Source of the DNA: Sphingopyxis sp. H050
GTDB taxonomy: Bacteria; Pseudomonadota; Alphaproteobacteria; Sphingomonadales; Sphingomonadaceae
Direction: 5' to 3'
Assembly (NCBI RefSeq): GCF_001468265.1
Contig: NZ_LNRZ01000001.1
Span: 620,001 to 684,000, forward strand
DNA length: 64,000 bases
Positions 62,449-64,000 of the stretch are shown one piece after another (the stretch's first letter is position 1; the number at the start of each line of letters is the position of its first letter). Under the pieces are notes generated by a model. The model made no database searches. It was given only the letters and a program-made list of their open reading frames with translations, and was not told the origin of the DNA. Both the position numbers and the translations under genes were made by a program.

Positions 62449-63789
62449 CTAGCCTGCCTTCGACACCCGCCAGATCATATTGCCCGTATCGTCGGCGATC
62501 AGCGCGCTGCCGTCTTTGGCCACCTTGACGTCGGCCGGACGGCCGCGCGTCGTCTTGCCATCCTTGGCAAGGAACTGGTCGACCAGCGTCACTGGCAGGA
62601 CGTTGAGCGGCTTGCCGTTCGCGCCGAACTTGACGAACACGACGCTGTAGCCCGACACCGGCTCGCGGTTCCACGAGCCGTGCAGCGCGATCAGCGCGCC
62701 GTTCGCCCAGCGTTCGCCCAGGTCGAGCTTGTCGGTGAAGGTGAAGCCCAGCGGCGCGACATGGGCGCCGAGGCCATATTCGGGGCGCTTCACATATTGG
62801 CGGCGGTCCTCCGCTTCGGGCTCGACCCGCGGGTCGATGAAGCCGCCCCAATAATACCAGGGCCAGCCATAGAAATCGCCCTCGGCGACGTCGGTCAAAT
62901 AGTCGGGGGCCAAGTCGCTGCCGAGCATGTCGCGCTCGTTGACGACCGTCCACAGCCGATCGCTGCCCGGATAGAAAGCGAGACCGACCGGATTGCGGAT
63001 GCCCGCCGCAAAGGTGCGCACATATTTATTCTCGGGCCGCACCTCGAGCACGCCGGCGCGGCGGAACTCGCGGCTCATGCCCTTCTCGCCGATATTCGAA
63101 TCCGCGCCGACGCCGACGTAGAGCCAGCCGTTGGGCGCGGCGACGAGGCTCTTGGTCCAGTGGCGGTTGGTGCCCTTGGCGGGCAGGTCGACGAGCTTGG
63201 TCGGCTTGCCGCTCATCGTCGTTTCGCCCTCGACATAGGGAAAGGCCAGCAGCGCGTCGGTGTTGGCGACGTAGAGCGTCTTGCCGATCAGCGCCATGCC
63301 ATAAGGCGAGTTGAGCCCGGTGATATAGGCGGTCTTGACCTCGGCCTTGCCGTCGCCGTCGGCGTCGCGGAGCAGGGTGATGCGGTTCGCGGACTTGCCG
63401 CCGGCGCCTGCCTTACTCATCAGGCGGCCCATGACCTTGCCCTCGATCCCCGACGTGTCGCGCGGCGGGCTTTGCGCTTCCGCGACAAGCACGTCGCCGT
63501 TCGGCAGGACGAGTATCGAGCGGGGATGATCGAGCCCCTCGGCGAAGCGTGCGACCTGCAGCCCCTGCGCGGCGCGCGGCGCTTGGCCGGCGGGCCATTT
63601 GGTCGCCTCGGGGACGTTGACCGTCGGGAAGCTCTCGACCTTCTGCGACGCCATCACTGGCACGCGGCCGCTGAGTTCGGCGGTCGAGAAGCGCGCCACA
63701 TCGGGCCGCGACATCACATAAAGGGTGATCCCCCCGGCAACGATCAGGACGACAAGGGCGAGAGCGACATATTTCAGGATTTTGCGCAT
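62449..63789 (-). CDS. PQQ-dependent sugar dehydrogenase-like (sorbosone dehydrogenase family)
   Basis: A 446-residue beta-propeller oxidoreductase anchored by one N-terminal helix (YVALALVVLIVAGGITLYV). Family features are 'GLDHPRSILVLPNGDVLVAEA', 'GLNSPYGMALIGKTLYVANTDALLAFPY', 'GIRNPVGLAFYPGSDRLWTVVNERDMLG' and 'LIALHGSWNREPVSGY'. Such periplasmic enzymes oxidise aldoses or sorbosone with PQQ. No PQQ-synthesis genes are in the window. The ATG at 63789 is chosen for the membrane anchor. Confidence 0.88.
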   Translation of the reverse strand: MRKILKYVALALVVLIVAGGITLYVMSRPDVARFSTAELSGRVPVMASQKVESFPTVNVPEATKWPAGQAPRAAQGLQVARFAEGLDHPRSILVLPNGDVLVAEAQSPPRDTSGIEGKVMGRLMSKAGAGGKSANRITLLRDADGDGKAEVKTAYITGLNSPYGMALIGKTLYVANTDALLAFPYVEGETTMSGKPTKLVDLPAKGTNRHWTKSLVAAPNGWLYVGVGADSNIGEKGMSREFRRAGVLEVRPENKYVRTFAAGIRNPVGLAFYPGSDRLWTVVNERDMLGSDLAPDYLTDVAEGDFYGWPWYYWGGFIDPRVEPEAEDRRQYVKRPEYGLGAHVAPLGFTFTDKLDLGERWANGALIALHGSWNREPVSGYSVVFVKFGANGKPLNVLPVTLVDQFLAKDGKTTRGRPADVKVAKDGSALIADDTGNMIWRVSKAG

Positions 63790-63960
63790 GGCCGCATTCT
63801 TACACAGCGAAAGCGCGGCGGCAAAGGCTCGATTGGGTGGCTGCATGGTTAACCAGCAAGATCAGGCAATTAACCTTACCTGTCTGTTCATCACGCTCGG
63901 GAACGGCGCGGTGATGCGGGGTTGCTAGAGCGGCCTTCGAAGCAACGGACCGGGAACTCC

Positions 63961-64000
63961 ATGCAACTGCCAGCGCCATTCCTAGCCGACCGCAAGGCGG
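63961..64000 (+). CDS. Start of an unidentified gene (truncated by the window end)
   Basis: ATG 63961 with GGGAACTCC upstream begins MQLPAPFLADRKA, thirteen codons before the sequence ends. Too little is visible to name it. The gap 63790-63960 would contain its promoter, and GGTTAA/TTAACC at 63847-63875 forms an inverted pair. Confidence 0.4.
   Translation, partial: MQLPAPFLADRKA

Overview
The window is G+C-rich, densely coded chromosomal DNA with no phage, plasmid, IS or rRNA/tRNA content that I can see. Gene content points to an alphaproteobacterium of the order Sphingomonadales, most like Sphingopyxis. Supporting signs are the bolA / J-domain / cobS / cobT neighbourhood, a suf operon led by an Rrf2-type regulator, an UrcA-family protein, DUF6356, an extensin-like protein, a quinone-type PyrD and an unlinked dnaN. 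The genus is inferred from gene content only.

Layout. 1-7.6 kb (minus): the start of an aldehyde dehydrogenase, an acetolactate-synthase-like ThDP enzyme, then cobT, a DUF900 lipoprotein hydrolase, cobS, an NTF2-like protein and a J-domain protein. 7.6-13.8 kb (plus): bolA-pirin, an epoxide-hydrolase-like enzyme behind a palindromic operator candidate, an AraC regulator coupled to an LtrA membrane protein, and a beta-lactamase-fold hydrolase. 14-23 kb: PhzF-pdxH (minus), then dnaJ-like, yihY-like, fabI, a DUF559 nuclease, aroC and two anion/amino-acid transporters. 23-27 kb: a Gly/Pro/Tyr-rich lipoprotein, a cytochrome P450, an extensin-like protein and an MddA-type methyltransferase. 27.3-33.3 kb (minus): the suf Fe-S assembly operon in the order rrf2-sufB-orf85-sufC-sufD-sufS-sufT, followed by sufA. 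33.6-45.8 kb: an AraC regulator, a DUF885 peptidase, pyrD, ggt, an acyl-CoA ligase, then a minus-strand run of gloB, a VOC protein, gloA, a thioesterase and a hydrolase, and an XRE/membrane pair. 46-64 kb: thrS, a metallophosphoesterase, a TSUP transporter, an ABC exporter with a divergent GDSL esterase, MOSC, YnfA, an outer-membrane barrel, rlmN, SDR/HxlR, UrcA/LysR, a repeat island, dnaN and a PQQ-type sugar dehydrogenase.

The most unusual feature is the population of palindromic repeats and how they meet genes. I distinguish at least five families. An ~80-bp element (arms of about 26 nt, related to CCGTTCGTGTCGAGCGAAG) occurs five times, and three of those copies sit in the suf region. One is read in frame as residues 7-33 of SufS. 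A longer, composite copy supplies residues 148-179 of the Rrf2 regulator, up to the overlap with the sufB start codon. A second, two-hairpin family brackets the DUF559 gene. Its downstream copy encodes that protein's tail and also supplies the Shine-Dalgarno sequence of aroC. This resembles the in-frame palindromic elements known from Rickettsia, but here they lie in core operons of what looks like a free-living alphaproteobacterium. A low-G+C 85-codon orphan inside the suf operon is a second oddity.

Translational coupling through 4-base ATGA/GTGA/TTGA overlaps is very common here and decided many of the start codons chosen.
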